NCBI GenBank assembly: GCA_002368355.1
Contig: AP018281.1
Span: forward strand, 2,790,001 to 2,854,000
Direction: 5' to 3'
DNA: 64,000 nucleotides
Source: Chondrocystis sp. NIES-4102
GTDB taxonomy: Bacteria; Cyanobacteriota; Cyanobacteriia; Cyanobacteriales; Xenococcaceae
Position 1 is the stretch's first letter; the number at the start of each line of letters is the position of its first letter. Positions 47,562 through 56,697 of this stretch are shown here, in pieces. Position numbers and translations under genes: made by a program. The notes below the pieces were generated by a model. It saw nothing but the letters and a program-made list of their open reading frames with translations, searched no databases and was not told the origin of the DNA.

Positions 47562-48809
47562 ATGCAAAGTTCATCAAAGCCAATACTGAGTATAGTTCGA
47601 GAATCAAATAAAGCTGCTTATAAGCTTGCTAAAACTTCAGGTATCAAAAGAAGAGAGGCGATAGCAATATTAGCTTCGATGATGGAAAATAGTTTTGATG
47701 AAATACTAGAAGCCAATACTTTAGATTTAGAAATGAGTCGGGAAATGGCGGTAGCTGAACCGATTGTAAATTGGTTAAAACTAACACCAGAAAGATTAGA
47801 AATGACTGTAGAAATCTTAAAACAGTTATCCAATTCACCAGATCCCACCAGACGTTTAATTAATGCTTTCTATCAACTAGAACCTACTCAACAAGCCTAT
47901 TGTCAGTTAGTACCATTGGGGACAATTGCCTTAGTATATGAAGCCTTCCCAGAATTAGCCGTGATTGCTGCGGGAATGTGTTTAAAAACAGGAAACAGTC
48001 TAATTACTAGAGGTTGTAGCACTGCCAGCAACTCCAATTTAACCATTGCTAAGATTTTAAAACAAGCTTTGGCAGCCAGTGATTTACCGATTAATGCCAT
48101 TGAAACTGTTTATCCAGATTCTGGAATTTCGGTACAAGATTTAGTCACTCAAGATCAATATCTAAATTTAGTTATTCCCTATGGTCGTCCTAGTTTAGTA
48201 CAACAAGTAGCAGAAAAAGCAACTACTACAGTTTTAAAAACAACCATCGGCAATTGCTATTTATATTGGTCAACTAGTGGTGATTTAGAATTAGTGCGTC
48301 AGATAATTAGTGATAGCCATGATAGCGAACCAGATGCGGTTAATGCGATCGAGAAAGTATTGATTAATAGTAATTTGAAAGCTTCAGCTTTGGAATCGTT
48401 ATTTAGCAACCTTACCCAACAAGGGTATAGTCTTCGGGGAGATGAAATTTTAACTGAAGAATTTCCAGAATATTTAAAAAGCATGAAACCCGATGAATGG
48501 GGAAAACCATATTTAACCAAAAAAATAGCTTTTCGTTGTGTCGATGATTTAGCCCAAGGTATTGATTGGATTAATAATTATAGTAGTGGTCATGCGGATT
48601 GCATTGTAACGGAATCTTATCAAGAAAGTCGTATATTTATGCAGGATGTAGATAGTGCCTTGGTCTATGTTAATGCTTCATCTAAATTTTCCCGTAACCC
48701 TGAAGGGGGAAATAATGTGTTTTTAGGGATGTCTAATCAAAAGGTATATCGCCAAGGACTAATTAGCCTTGAAACTTTTATGACTATTAAGCAAATAGTT
48801 CAGCCATAG
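47562..48809 (+). CDS. ProA-like (glutamate-5-semialdehyde dehydrogenase family) protein lacking the catalytic cysteine
   Basis: The 415-residue protein aligns over its whole length with gamma-glutamyl phosphate reductase: PLGTIALVYEAFPELAVIAA, TGNSLITRG, IPYGRPSLVQQV, HADCIVTES, DSALVYVNASSKF. The catalytic site of ProA, RPxVCNAxETLLV, reads EPDAVNAIEKVLI. Val260 thus stands in the cysteine position and the preceding arginine is also lost. NADPH and substrate loops are partly retained. It is probably not a working reductase; a regulatory or scaffolding paralogue is plausible. It may share a transcript with the preceding membrane-protein gene. Confidence 0.86.
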   Translation: MQSSSKPILSIVRESNKAAYKLAKTSGIKRREAIAILASMMENSFDEILEANTLDLEMSREMAVAEPIVNWLKLTPERLEMTVEILKQLSNSPDPTRRLINAFYQLEPTQQAYCQLVPLGTIALVYEAFPELAVIAAGMCLKTGNSLITRGCSTASNSNLTIAKILKQALAASDLPINAIETVYPDSGISVQDLVTQDQYLNLVIPYGRPSLVQQVAEKATTTVLKTTIGNCYLYWSTSGDLELVRQIISDSHDSEPDAVNAIEKVLINSNLKASALESLFSNLTQQGYSLRGDEILTEEFPEYLKSMKPDEWGKPYLTKKIAFRCVDDLAQGIDWINNYSSGHADCIVTESYQESRIFMQDVDSALVYVNASSKFSRNPEGGNNVFLGMSNQKVYRQGLISLETFMTIKQIVQP

Positions 48810-48887
48810 GCAGTTATGTTAATTTCAATTAGATTGCTGCTGGAGAGGGAAATAAGATAAACGCACCACATCCCTAATATAGATCTA

Positions 48888-49127
48888 CTAATCTTTAGAT
48901 TGTTGCGACTTAATATAATTAGCGAAAGCTTGAGGATAAATGATTAAAAAATATAACCACCAAACAATAATTAGTAAAGAAATACCAATGGTCAGCCAAT
49001 AAGTATGTAAAATCAGCCAACTGCCAATAGTTACCAAAGTCCCTGTTAGAACAATTGACCAAGGCTGACACCACCAAGGTTTATAATCCCATATATTAGT
49101 GGAGTCTGAATTTATATCAAGCTTCAT
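48888..49127 (-). CDS. Small conserved cyanobacterial membrane protein
   Basis: The 79-residue protein has two transmembrane helices (about 25-43 and 46-66) after a short hydrophilic start containing IWDYKPWWCQPWSI. From memory this W-rich motif marks a family found only in cyanobacteria (probably DUF6737), of unknown function. The dispersed repeat copy C and a heptad/hairpin array lie just upstream of its start at 49150-49310 and may fall within its leader. Confidence 0.6.
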   Translation of the reverse strand: MKLDINSDSTNIWDYKPWWCQPWSIVLTGTLVTIGSWLILHTYWLTIGISLLIIVWWLYFLIIYPQAFANYIKSQQSKD

Positions 49128-49149
49128 TTTTTTTGATTGTTGTATAAGA

Positions 49150-49186
49150 GATATAGCAATACTAGATAATTAAAGGACATTTTTAG
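49150..49186 (-). repeat. Dispersed repeat copy C
   Basis: On the minus strand the element reads AAATGTCCTTTAATTATCTA then GTATTGCTATATC. It matches copy A (12170-12203) almost base for base in its second half and copy B (14352-14389) less closely. AGCTAAAAGCTAA is found directly beside it, as beside copy B. It lies about 20 bases upstream of the small membrane protein's start. Confidence 0.6.
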
Positions 49187-49213
49187 CTTTTAGCTTCTTA
49201 TCTTGTTAAGTGA

Positions 49214-49310
49214 TACCTGACTCCTGACTTCTTGATGCAGTCCAATACGCGGGAAACCCCCAAGATCGCGCTGCATCGCTCCTGACTCCTGACTCCTGAC
49301 TCCTGACTTC
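49214..49310. repeat. GC-rich hairpin inserted in a TCCTGAC heptad array
   Basis: GATGCAG (49234-49240) pairs with CTGCATC (49271-49277), enclosing 30 bases that include GCGGGAAACCCCC. CTCCTGA-type heptads lie on both sides, two units to the left (49214-49231) and about four to the right (49279-49308). The arrangement mirrors the radA-side element at 15831-15920, although heptad and hairpin sequences differ. Confidence 0.75.
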
Positions 49311-49435
49311 ATAATCACCCGAATATGTCCTAAAGTAATCTTGTAGGGTTATATTACTATTTTCGGTGGGGAATAGAATTAGAAAAAAATCCCATACTCC
49401 GATAAATCAGTCAGTACCCCACCACTATGATTAAT

Positions 49436-50758
49436 TTAACTTCTCTCCATATCCGCTACAGATTTAGGGACATCGGCGGTTAAGATTTCATGTCCATTAT
49501 TTGTAAGTAAAACATCATCTTCAATACGAATACCGATACCTTTCCAATTATCAGGAATTTCTGGTTGTCCTTCGGCAGGTTGAATAAAAGGAGAAATATA
49601 AATACCTGGTTCTACAGTAACTATATGTCCTGGTTGTAATATCTGCCAAGTTTCTTCATTGTGTTTATAAACTCCCACATCGTGAACATCCAACCCTAAC
49701 CAATGTCCTGTACGGTGCATATAAAAAGGCTTATATTTCTCTTGTTGAATAATTTCTTCTAAATCACCTTTGAGTAAGCCCAAATCCAATAAACCCTCAA
49801 CAATTACGCAAACAGCTATATCGTGAAATTCATGATAGGGTTTTCCTGGCTGTACTTCGGCGATCGCTTTTAATTGTGCTTCTAAAACAATTTCATACAG
49901 GGCTTTTTGTTCTGGAGTAAATTTACCTCCTACAGGAAAAGTGCGGGTAATATCGCCATTGTAATAACCATAGGAACAACCAGCATCAATTAGTAGTAAC
50001 TCGTTATCCTGCATCATCCGATTATTTTCTATATAGTGGAGGATACAAGCATTTGCTCCTGATGCCACGATTGAGGGATAAGCAACTCCCATTGCTCCTT
50101 CAAGACGAAAAATGTGTTCTATTTCCGCTTGTACCTGATATTCATAAATTCCTGGTTGGGCAAATTCGAGGGCGCGGTTATGTGCCATTGCTGAAATTTT
50201 TGCAGCTTGACGCATCATAGCTATTTCCCCAGGGCTTTTTACTAGACGCATAGGAAAGATTAAAGGACGGCTATCTTCTAAGGCTAAGGGAACTCTGCCT
50301 TGTCTTTGATAACCCTGCATTAATCTTTGCCAGTGGGAAATTATTCTTTGATTAAAGTTTTGATCATGACCCAAATGATAATAAATGCGATCGGCGTTAA
50401 TTAAATATTGAGGTAATTTTTCATCTAATTCGGCTATGGGATAGGCTACGTCCGCGCCATATATTTCTTTTGCTCCTTCTACACCGCAACGATAACCTGT
50501 CCATGTTTCCTTTTGGGGATCTTTTGGTTGCACAAATAAAATATACTGATGTTCTGGATGATGAGGGGCAAAAACGGCTACAGCTTCTGATTCATTAAAA
50601 CCAGTTAAATAATAGAAGCTACTGTCTTGACGATAGGTATACTCGACATCATTGTGCATTGTTGCCATTGGCGCACTACAAAAGATTGCTGTACCTGCAC
50701 CTATTTTAGACATTAATTCCTGTTGACGTTGACGGTATTCGTGTTGCTCAATCCCCAT
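49436..50758 (-). CDS. pepP: Xaa-Pro aminopeptidase
   Basis: The product is a 440-residue M24B metallopeptidase. The N-terminal AMP_N domain (EYTYRQDSSFYYLTGFNE) precedes a pita-bread domain with the metal ligands in LLIDAGCSYGYYNGDITRTF, MHRTGHWLGLDVHD, VTVEPGIYI and IGIRIEDDVLL. It removes an N-terminal residue before proline and binds two manganese ions. Length and motif spacing match PepP. It diverges from the endonuclease V gene with only 40 bp between, so promoters may overlap. Confidence 0.96.
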   Translation of the reverse strand: MGIEQHEYRQRQQELMSKIGAGTAIFCSAPMATMHNDVEYTYRQDSSFYYLTGFNESEAVAVFAPHHPEHQYILFVQPKDPQKETWTGYRCGVEGAKEIYGADVAYPIAELDEKLPQYLINADRIYYHLGHDQNFNQRIISHWQRLMQGYQRQGRVPLALEDSRPLIFPMRLVKSPGEIAMMRQAAKISAMAHNRALEFAQPGIYEYQVQAEIEHIFRLEGAMGVAYPSIVASGANACILHYIENNRMMQDNELLLIDAGCSYGYYNGDITRTFPVGGKFTPEQKALYEIVLEAQLKAIAEVQPGKPYHEFHDIAVCVIVEGLLDLGLLKGDLEEIIQQEKYKPFYMHRTGHWLGLDVHDVGVYKHNEETWQILQPGHIVTVEPGIYISPFIQPAEGQPEIPDNWKGIGIRIEDDVLLTNNGHEILTADVPKSVADMERS

Positions 50759-50798
50759 GCTGTTTTTTAGTACTATGAAATAAGCTTATATAGTTATT

Positions 50799-51473
50799 AT
50801 GCAATTGGAAATTGGTAATCTTCATCCCTGGGTAAAAAATGTTGCTGAAGCTAAAGCAATTCAGGAGCAATTAAGACAAAAAGTGATTGTTTCAGATTGT
50901 CTTGGGGAGGTTAAATACGTTGCTGGGATAGATGTGGGGTTTGAAGATAATTATGCTTTTTCTAAAGCAGCCGTTGTGGTACTAAGTTATCCTCAATTAG
51001 AATTAGTCGAAACCGCGATCGCCCAACGCATCCCAACTGCTTTTCCCTATGTACCTGGTTATCTCTCTTTTCGCGAAATTCCTCCTATCCTCGAAGCGTT
51101 AGCACAATTAAAAACTACACCTGATTTGATTTTATGCGATGGACAGGGTATAGCCCATCCCCGTCGTTTGGGGTTAGCTTCTCATTTGGGAGTTTTACTT
51201 GATTTGCCAACCATTGGAGTAGCTAAATCTCTATTTATTGGCAAGCATGAACCAGTAGCTATGGATAAGGGTAGTTGGCAACCATTAATTGATCAAGGTG
51301 AAACTATTGGGGTAGTATTGCGATCGCGTACTCAAGTTAAACCTATTTATGTATCTATTGGACATAAAATATCTTTACCCACAGCGATTAATTATGTGAT
51401 GGGTTGTATTACTAAATATCGCTTGCCAGAAACTACTAGATGGGCAGATAAGTTAGCTTCTTCTAGGAAATAA
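50799..51473 (+). CDS. nfi: Endonuclease V
   Basis: The 224-residue protein shows the EndoV signatures: the metal Asp in VAGIDVGF, the wedge motif PYVPGYLSFRE with its catalytic Glu, and LCDGQGIAHPRRLGLASHLG. The enzyme cuts DNA one base 3-prime of deaminated purines (inosine) and other lesions. Length is normal. The gene shares a short divergent region with pepP and converges with the hypothetical gene at 51493-51765. Confidence 0.96.
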   Translation: MQLEIGNLHPWVKNVAEAKAIQEQLRQKVIVSDCLGEVKYVAGIDVGFEDNYAFSKAAVVVLSYPQLELVETAIAQRIPTAFPYVPGYLSFREIPPILEALAQLKTTPDLILCDGQGIAHPRRLGLASHLGVLLDLPTIGVAKSLFIGKHEPVAMDKGSWQPLIDQGETIGVVLRSRTQVKPIYVSIGHKISLPTAINYVMGCITKYRLPETTRWADKLASSRK

Positions 51474-51492
51474 GTTTGAAAAATCCAACAGG

Positions 51493-51765
51493 CTATTGTG
51501 TTTCAGTGGTAGATGATTGATCATCTTGCTCTGCTTCTAAGGCTTCGACAATAAATAATTTAGCTAATTTATCGTAAATACCTGCTCCTATATACTGAGG
51601 GTATTTATGAGAACGGCTATAAATCCAGATTAAATTATCGCCATAATAAATGCGTATATCTTTAAATAAACCTTTGCACTCAGGCATCAAGGAATTAGCC
51701 TTATTTAAAGCATCTGTCCAACGACTATATTCTGCCTGGAAACCAGGAGTAATCACACGAAACAT
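51493..51765 (-). CDS. Hypothetical soluble protein
   Basis: The 90-residue protein has no membrane segment. It starts MFRVITPGFQAEYSRWTDAL and has a mixed alpha/beta pattern (IRIYYGDNLIWIYSRSHKYP) and an acidic, low-complexity end (EAEQDDQSSTTETQ). I do not recognise the family, though its composition is that of an expressed protein. It is a single gene, convergent with nfi. No partner is evident. Confidence 0.5.
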   Translation of the reverse strand: MFRVITPGFQAEYSRWTDALNKANSLMPECKGLFKDIRIYYGDNLIWIYSRSHKYPQYIGAGIYDKLAKLFIVEALEAEQDDQSSTTETQ

Positions 51766-51878
51766 TTTTGTTACTAGATAAAATCCTTTTTATTCTATCA
51801 AGTTTAATTATTTGTAGAAAGCCTATCTAAAAATAGCAGATAATATTGTTAACCTGATATTTAAATTAAAAATAGTAT

Positions 51879-51992
51879 ATGGAAAATAGTAACTGGATAG
51901 ATATAATCTTTGGTGGAGCAGCCCTATTAATAGTTTTGAGTGGCTTATTTATGTTATTCCAAGGAATTGATGTAATGAATAAAAAAGATTAA
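51879..51992 (+). CDS. Putative 37-residue single-helix membrane protein
   Basis: An ATG frame encodes MENSNWIDIIFGGAALLIVL and then SGLFMLFQGIDVMNKKD. The profile is a soluble start, one hydrophobic helix (about 9-28) and a charged end, as in the small subunits of photosynthetic complexes. It matches none that I know (PetG, PetN, PsaJ, PsbT and others). No strong ribosome site is seen. It could be a chance frame in AT-rich DNA, but charge and hydrophobicity are arranged as in a real small protein. Confidence 0.38.
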   Translation: MENSNWIDIIFGGAALLIVLSGLFMLFQGIDVMNKKD

Positions 51993-52136
51993 AATTTAGA
52001 TAAATATTTTGCTTAATTCTCTCTACTTTGCTCAACTAATTACTCAGAAAAAATAGAGACAATAAATGTAATTATCAAATTTACACTCAATTATTTCTAA
52101 TTATTAGATTAAGATGCCGATGAGCAAGCCATAATC

Positions 52137-53510
52137 ATGATTCAAGCTCAACCTGCACTGGAATTCATTCCCCCTGCTTATAATTATTGCGTCTGGAAAA
52201 TAACCAAAAAAATATTGCCCTGGTGGTTAAATTATCATCAGGATATTATCAATATCAAAATCAATAATGCTTCAGAATTAATTGAGCTATATAGTCAGTT
52301 TAACGCAGGCAAAATGCGGTTTTTACTAGCTTTTCGTCATCCTACTGTTACTGATCCTGCTTGTATCGTTCAGTTGCTGTGGAATCAATTACCTCAAATA
52401 GCCAAACAACAGGGTAAACCCTTAAAATCACCAGTTCATGCTCACTTCATCTACGATCGCGGTATTCCTCTGTGGGCTGGAGATAAAATTGGCTGGATTC
52501 TTTCCCAGTTAGGGGGTACACCCATTCGCCGAAGTAGTGTAGATCGTCAAGGTTTACGTTCAATTAGGGATTTATATCTTAATGGTGTATTTCCTATGGC
52601 TGCTGCTCCAGAAGGTGCTACTAATGGGCATAATGAAATAGTTAGCCCTTTAGAACCTGGTATAGCTCAATTTAGTTTTTGGTGTCAGGAGGATTTACAA
52701 AAGGCTCAACGAAAAGAAGCAGTGGCGATCGCTCCTGTTGGAATTAGATATTTCTATCAAACCGCTCCCTGGCAATACTTAGAACAGTTATTATCACAAT
52801 TAGAATTGGAAAGTGGGTTTTCAACCACTGCTAATCTTTCCCTCGGTTTAATTAATGGCGTTGCTCCCACGGCTAACCAAGAAGCAGATTTTTATCAACG
52901 ACTCTCCGCTCTAGCACTATACCTTTTAAGCTTAATGGAGGAATTTTATGGCAAATTTTATCAACAAAACTTATCAAGCCAAAATCAAGACTTTCCTAGT
53001 CGTTTACAAGCCCTATTAAATGCAGCTTTAATGGTTGCAGAACAGTCTTTAAATATACCAACTTCTGGAAATTTTAGCGATCGCTGTCGTCGTGTTGAGC
53101 AAGCAGGCTGGAATCGTATTTATCGTGATGATCTCTCTACATTAGACACCCTCGCCCCCGCCCAAAGAGGATTAGCTAATTTAATCGCCTCTGAAACCCA
53201 ACTACGTTTGTGGCATATGCGTTTAGTTGAAAATTTTGTCAGTGTTACAGGATATTATGTGGCTCAAAAACCTTCGGTGGAAAGATTTGCCGATACCATC
53301 TTGCTTTTATGGAAAATGATCGCACAATTAAAAGGAGAATCAGGGATCAAAACTCCTTATCTTGGCAAAAAGCGAGTAGAAATTATTGCCACCCCACCCC
53401 TAATGATCTCCGACTATTGGCAACAATATCAAATTAATCGTCGTGGAGCAGTTAATAAGCTTACTCAAGATCTACAAATCACTTTAGAGCAAGCTATTTC
53501 AATTTTATAA
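52137..53510 (+). CDS. Acyltransferase (PlsC-like, 1-acyl-glycerol-3-phosphate acyltransferase family)
   Basis: The 457-residue protein has the HX4D acyltransferase motif (RHPTVTD, near residue 65) and the second block AAPEGATNGHNEIVSPLEPG, which corresponds to the family's FPEG motif. An extended C-terminal half of about 250 residues has no recognised domain. Cyanobacterial genomes encode this longer form. It probably acylates a glycerolipid or related acceptor at the cytoplasmic membrane face. Substrate is an inference. It is flanked by the small ORF at 51879 and a long noncoding space. Confidence 0.75.
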   Translation: MIQAQPALEFIPPAYNYCVWKITKKILPWWLNYHQDIINIKINNASELIELYSQFNAGKMRFLLAFRHPTVTDPACIVQLLWNQLPQIAKQQGKPLKSPVHAHFIYDRGIPLWAGDKIGWILSQLGGTPIRRSSVDRQGLRSIRDLYLNGVFPMAAAPEGATNGHNEIVSPLEPGIAQFSFWCQEDLQKAQRKEAVAIAPVGIRYFYQTAPWQYLEQLLSQLELESGFSTTANLSLGLINGVAPTANQEADFYQRLSALALYLLSLMEEFYGKFYQQNLSSQNQDFPSRLQALLNAALMVAEQSLNIPTSGNFSDRCRRVEQAGWNRIYRDDLSTLDTLAPAQRGLANLIASETQLRLWHMRLVENFVSVTGYYVAQKPSVERFADTILLLWKMIAQLKGESGIKTPYLGKKRVEIIATPPLMISDYWQQYQINRRGAVNKLTQDLQITLEQAISIL

Positions 53511-54174
53511 ATTTTGCCCAAGTTAAAACTGGCTTTATATCTAATAGTCTTAAACTTCAGTTCTATTAATACAAAATTAACTGGTTAATATTGAGCGTCA
53601 ATGCTGATTGATATTTATCTAATTATTCACGCCGATAAATGTATGGCAATACATCTGTAGATTAAAGGCACAGGAGCAATTACTCACAAAAGCAATAGCA
53701 GATAAGATAAGGATGTTTTTAAACTGCTCCCTATTTGCTTTATCTTCTCCTCCAGCAATAGCTTTGATCTCATAATCATCTTAATCATTAGGCAACTAAT
53801 TTTATACGGTTATATATATTCAGCCTGCCAGAATTAGAGATCAAATTGTTTAAAAAAGCTCATTTATAGATATAAATGATTACAATAGAATAACTCAAAA
53901 ATATTAATAAACTATACGGTTTATTTACTAATTCAAACTATTGTAATTATTACCAAATTAAAGATTGATTTTTTGACCAAATTAACCATCTTGCTCTTAC
54001 TAAATTTTTAGGTTAATCATTTTAGTATCTCTTTAGTAGTTATTGAAAAACATAGATATATTTTTATCAAGTTTCTTGGCGAAATTTTTTAAAAATTAGG
54101 TTCTAAAAAAGTTTTTTTTACAAAAATTAATATATTATATAGTTACTAAACAATTAAACTTTGAGAAATTTACA
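53511..54174. other. Intergenic region upstream of ndhD
   Basis: About 660 bp of AT-rich sequence precede ndhD. No small gene or RNA was found. A-rich and T-rich tracts close to 54090-54150 (TTTTTTAAAAATT and similar) lie just before the start codon and may belong to its promoter. Confidence 0.4.
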
Positions 54175-55827
54175 ATGGTGGCTCAATTTCCCTGGCTTAC
54201 CACAATTATCGTTTTACCTTTGCTCGCTGCCCTAGCGATCCCCCTCATTCCCGATAAGGAAGGTAAAATAGTTCGTTGGTACGCCCTTGGTATCGGTATT
54301 GCAGATTTTATATTAATGGGTTTTGCCTTTTGGAAAAATTACGATCCTAGTAATACTCAATTCCAATTAGCTGAAAATTATACTTGGATTCCCCAATTAG
54401 GCGTAAGCTGGGCTGTTTCAGTAGATGGTATTTCCGCGCCCTTAGTTTTACTTGCAGGATTTGTCACTACTTTAGCAATGCTTTCTGCTTGGCAGGTAGA
54501 TAGAAAGCCTCGTTTATTCTACTTCCTAATGTTATTGCTATATTCAGCCCAAATAGGAGTATTTGTTGCTCAAGACTTATTATTATTCTTTATCATGTGG
54601 GAACTAGAACTAGTTCCTGTATACTTACTAGTTTCAATTTGGGGTGGATCAAAAAGACGTTATGCAGCCACCAAATTCTTACTTTATACCGCAGCAGCTT
54701 CTATATTTATCCTAGTTGCAGGATTAGGCATGGCTTTCTATGGTGATAACTTCACCTTTGACATAGCTGCACTTGCCTTAAAAGATTATCCTCTAGCTTT
54801 AGAATTACCTCTGTATGCAGGGTTACTAATTGCCTTTGGAGTAAAACTTGCAATATTTCCTTTCCATACATGGCTACCCGATGCTCATGGTGAAGCCTCT
54901 GCCCCTGTATCAATGATTTTGGCAGGAGTACTTTTAAAAATGGGTGGTTATGGTTTAATTCGCTTCAACATGGAATTATTAACCGATGCTCATATCTATT
55001 TTGCGCCATTACTAATGACTTTAGGAGTTATTAACATTATATATGGTGGGTTTACCTCTTTCGGTCAAACCAACATGAAGCGTCGTTTAGCCTATTCCTC
55101 CGTTTCCCATATGGGATTTGTGCTTTTAGGTATTGCTTCCTTTACCGATATAGGTACTAGTGGTGCAATGCTACAAATGTTATCCCACGGGTTGATCGCT
55201 GCGGTGCTTTTCTTCCTCACAGGTGTAACTTACGATCGCACCCATACTTTATTTATGGATCGAATGGATGGCATAGCTTTAGTAATGCCTAAAGTTTTTG
55301 CTTTATTTACCGCAGGGGCGATGGCTTCTTTGGCTTTACCTGGAATGAGTGGTTTTGCTAGTGAAATCGCGGTATTTCTCGGTGTAATTAGTAATGATGT
55401 TTATAATCCTACGTTTTCGACAGTAATTGTGTTTTTAGCTGCCGTAGGAATCATTATGACTCCTATTTATTTATTATCAATGCTTAGATTGGTATTTTAC
55501 AATTCCAATGAGGCTTTAGCCTGCGATATAGATAAAGCTAAACAGAAAAAACCAACTAATGAGCCTGCGGTTTGTTTTGGAAATAGTTGTGTACTACCAG
55601 GAGAAGCTCCTTTTAATGATGCTACCCCCAGAGAAATTTTTATCGCAGCTTGTTTTCTAATAATGATTCTCGGTATAGGTATCTATCCTAAACTGACAAC
55701 CCAAATGTATGATGCTAAGACAGTTGCCCTCAATGCAAATGTTCTTCATTCCCAAGTGGTAATTGCTCAACAAAGACATTCAGATTCAATACAACTAAGT
55801 AGCTCTAGTTTATTAAACATCGAATAA
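54175..55827 (+). CDS. ndhD: NAD(P)H-quinone oxidoreductase subunit 4 (NdhD)
   Basis: The 550-residue protein has about fourteen transmembrane helices. Key NdhD/NuoM features include the Glu in [20 protein letters not shown], the central Lys and His around [20 protein letters not shown], and [15 protein letters not shown]. The family forms a proton-pumping antiporter-like arm of the NDH-1 complex in thylakoids. The start ATGGTGGCTCAATTTCCCTGG gives [12 protein letters not shown], as in NdhD1 and NdhD2. It stands alone, which suggests a D2-like isolated copy rather than an ndhF-linked one, but the number is not assigned. Confidence 0.95.
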   Translation: MVAQFPWLTTIIVLPLLAALAIPLIPDKEGKIVRWYALGIGIADFILMGFAFWKNYDPSNTQFQLAENYTWIPQLGVSWAVSVDGISAPLVLLAGFVTTLAMLSAWQVDRKPRLFYFLMLLLYSAQIGVFVAQDLLLFFIMWELELVPVYLLVSIWGGSKRRYAATKFLLYTAAASIFILVAGLGMAFYGDNFTFDIAALALKDYPLALELPLYAGLLIAFGVKLAIFPFHTWLPDAHGEASAPVSMILAGVLLKMGGYGLIRFNMELLTDAHIYFAPLLMTLGVINIIYGGFTSFGQTNMKRRLAYSSVSHMGFVLLGIASFTDIGTSGAMLQMLSHGLIAAVLFFLTGVTYDRTHTLFMDRMDGIALVMPKVFALFTAGAMASLALPGMSGFASEIAVFLGVISNDVYNPTFSTVIVFLAAVGIIMTPIYLLSMLRLVFYNSNEALACDIDKAKQKKPTNEPAVCFGNSCVLPGEAPFNDATPREIFIAACFLIMILGIGIYPKLTTQMYDAKTVALNANVLHSQVVIAQQRHSDSIQLSSSSLLNIE

Positions 55828-56163
55828 TTATTAGTATGGCGATCGCGAGATGGCAAGAGAAAAAACAATCAACTTTCTTCCATCTTTCAACAGCTAAACT
55901 AAATAATTATTCCTTCCCTGTCTACTATTGCTTATAGTTATGGTTGGGGAAAATTGAATAGAAAACATAAGAGATCGCGCTTTACTTTACCCCTAATCTT
56001 AGTAATGCGCGATTATCAATTTATAAAAGAGTAATTAATCAGTAGACTCAAGTAGTTTAGAGATAATTCTCAATTATTCAACCCTATAGTTAATCTAGTT
56101 ATTTGCATTATAGATGTGTACAATAATATAGATTAGCTAATAAAACTTTTTTAATCTTATAAA
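55828..56163. other. Intergenic region between ndhD and acylphosphatase
   Basis: The 336-bp space contains HIP1-like GCGATCGCG at 55840-55848 and a looser GATCGCGC copy near 55975. Neither strand holds a convincing small ORF and no clear terminator stem follows ndhD. Confidence 0.4.
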
Positions 56164-56436
56164 GTGAAAAAAATTAGAGCCATAGTTTCAGGTAAAGTTC
56201 AAGGGGTAAGTTATAGAATGTATACCCAAGCGCAAGCTCGACAATTGGGAGTTTTAGGATACGTGCGCAATTTAAGTAATGGAGATGTGGAGATTATAGC
56301 AGTAGGAAACGCGCAGGCTGTAGACGCATTAATGGAATGGGCAAACTCAGGCTCACCCTCGGCTATAGTTAATCATGTAGACATAAAGCCAATAACTGAT
56401 GTGGAAGATTTTAACGATTTTGCTATACGCTACTGA
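56164..56436 (+). CDS. acyP: Acylphosphatase
   Basis: The 90-residue protein has the two acylphosphatase signatures: GKVQGVSYRMYTQAQA with the phosphate-binding arginine, and GYVRNLSNGDVEIIAVG with the catalytic asparagine. It hydrolyses carboxyl-phosphate bonds such as that of 1,3-bisphosphoglycerate. The start is GTG at 56164; the frame contains no ATG before the conserved motif. A heptad-repeat region begins 24 bp after its stop. Confidence 0.95.
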   Translation: MKKIRAIVSGKVQGVSYRMYTQAQARQLGVLGYVRNLSNGDVEIIAVGNAQAVDALMEWANSGSPSAIVNHVDIKPITDVEDFNDFAIRY

Positions 56437-56458
56437 TTTTTGGCAATCTTTAAGGTAG

Positions 56459-56625
<167 letters not shown>

Positions 56626-56697
56626 ATAAAATCCCTATATAGCTAGAGAAACTTTGTATCATAACTACAGTTGGAAATTTTTCACCGTCTTTAGTTA

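Noticed and set aside
47326-47589. 87-codon ORF overlapping the zinc-ribbon protein and ProA-like gene
   Set aside because: It is out of frame with both neighbours; each neighbour has better structure, and its sequence shows no domain.
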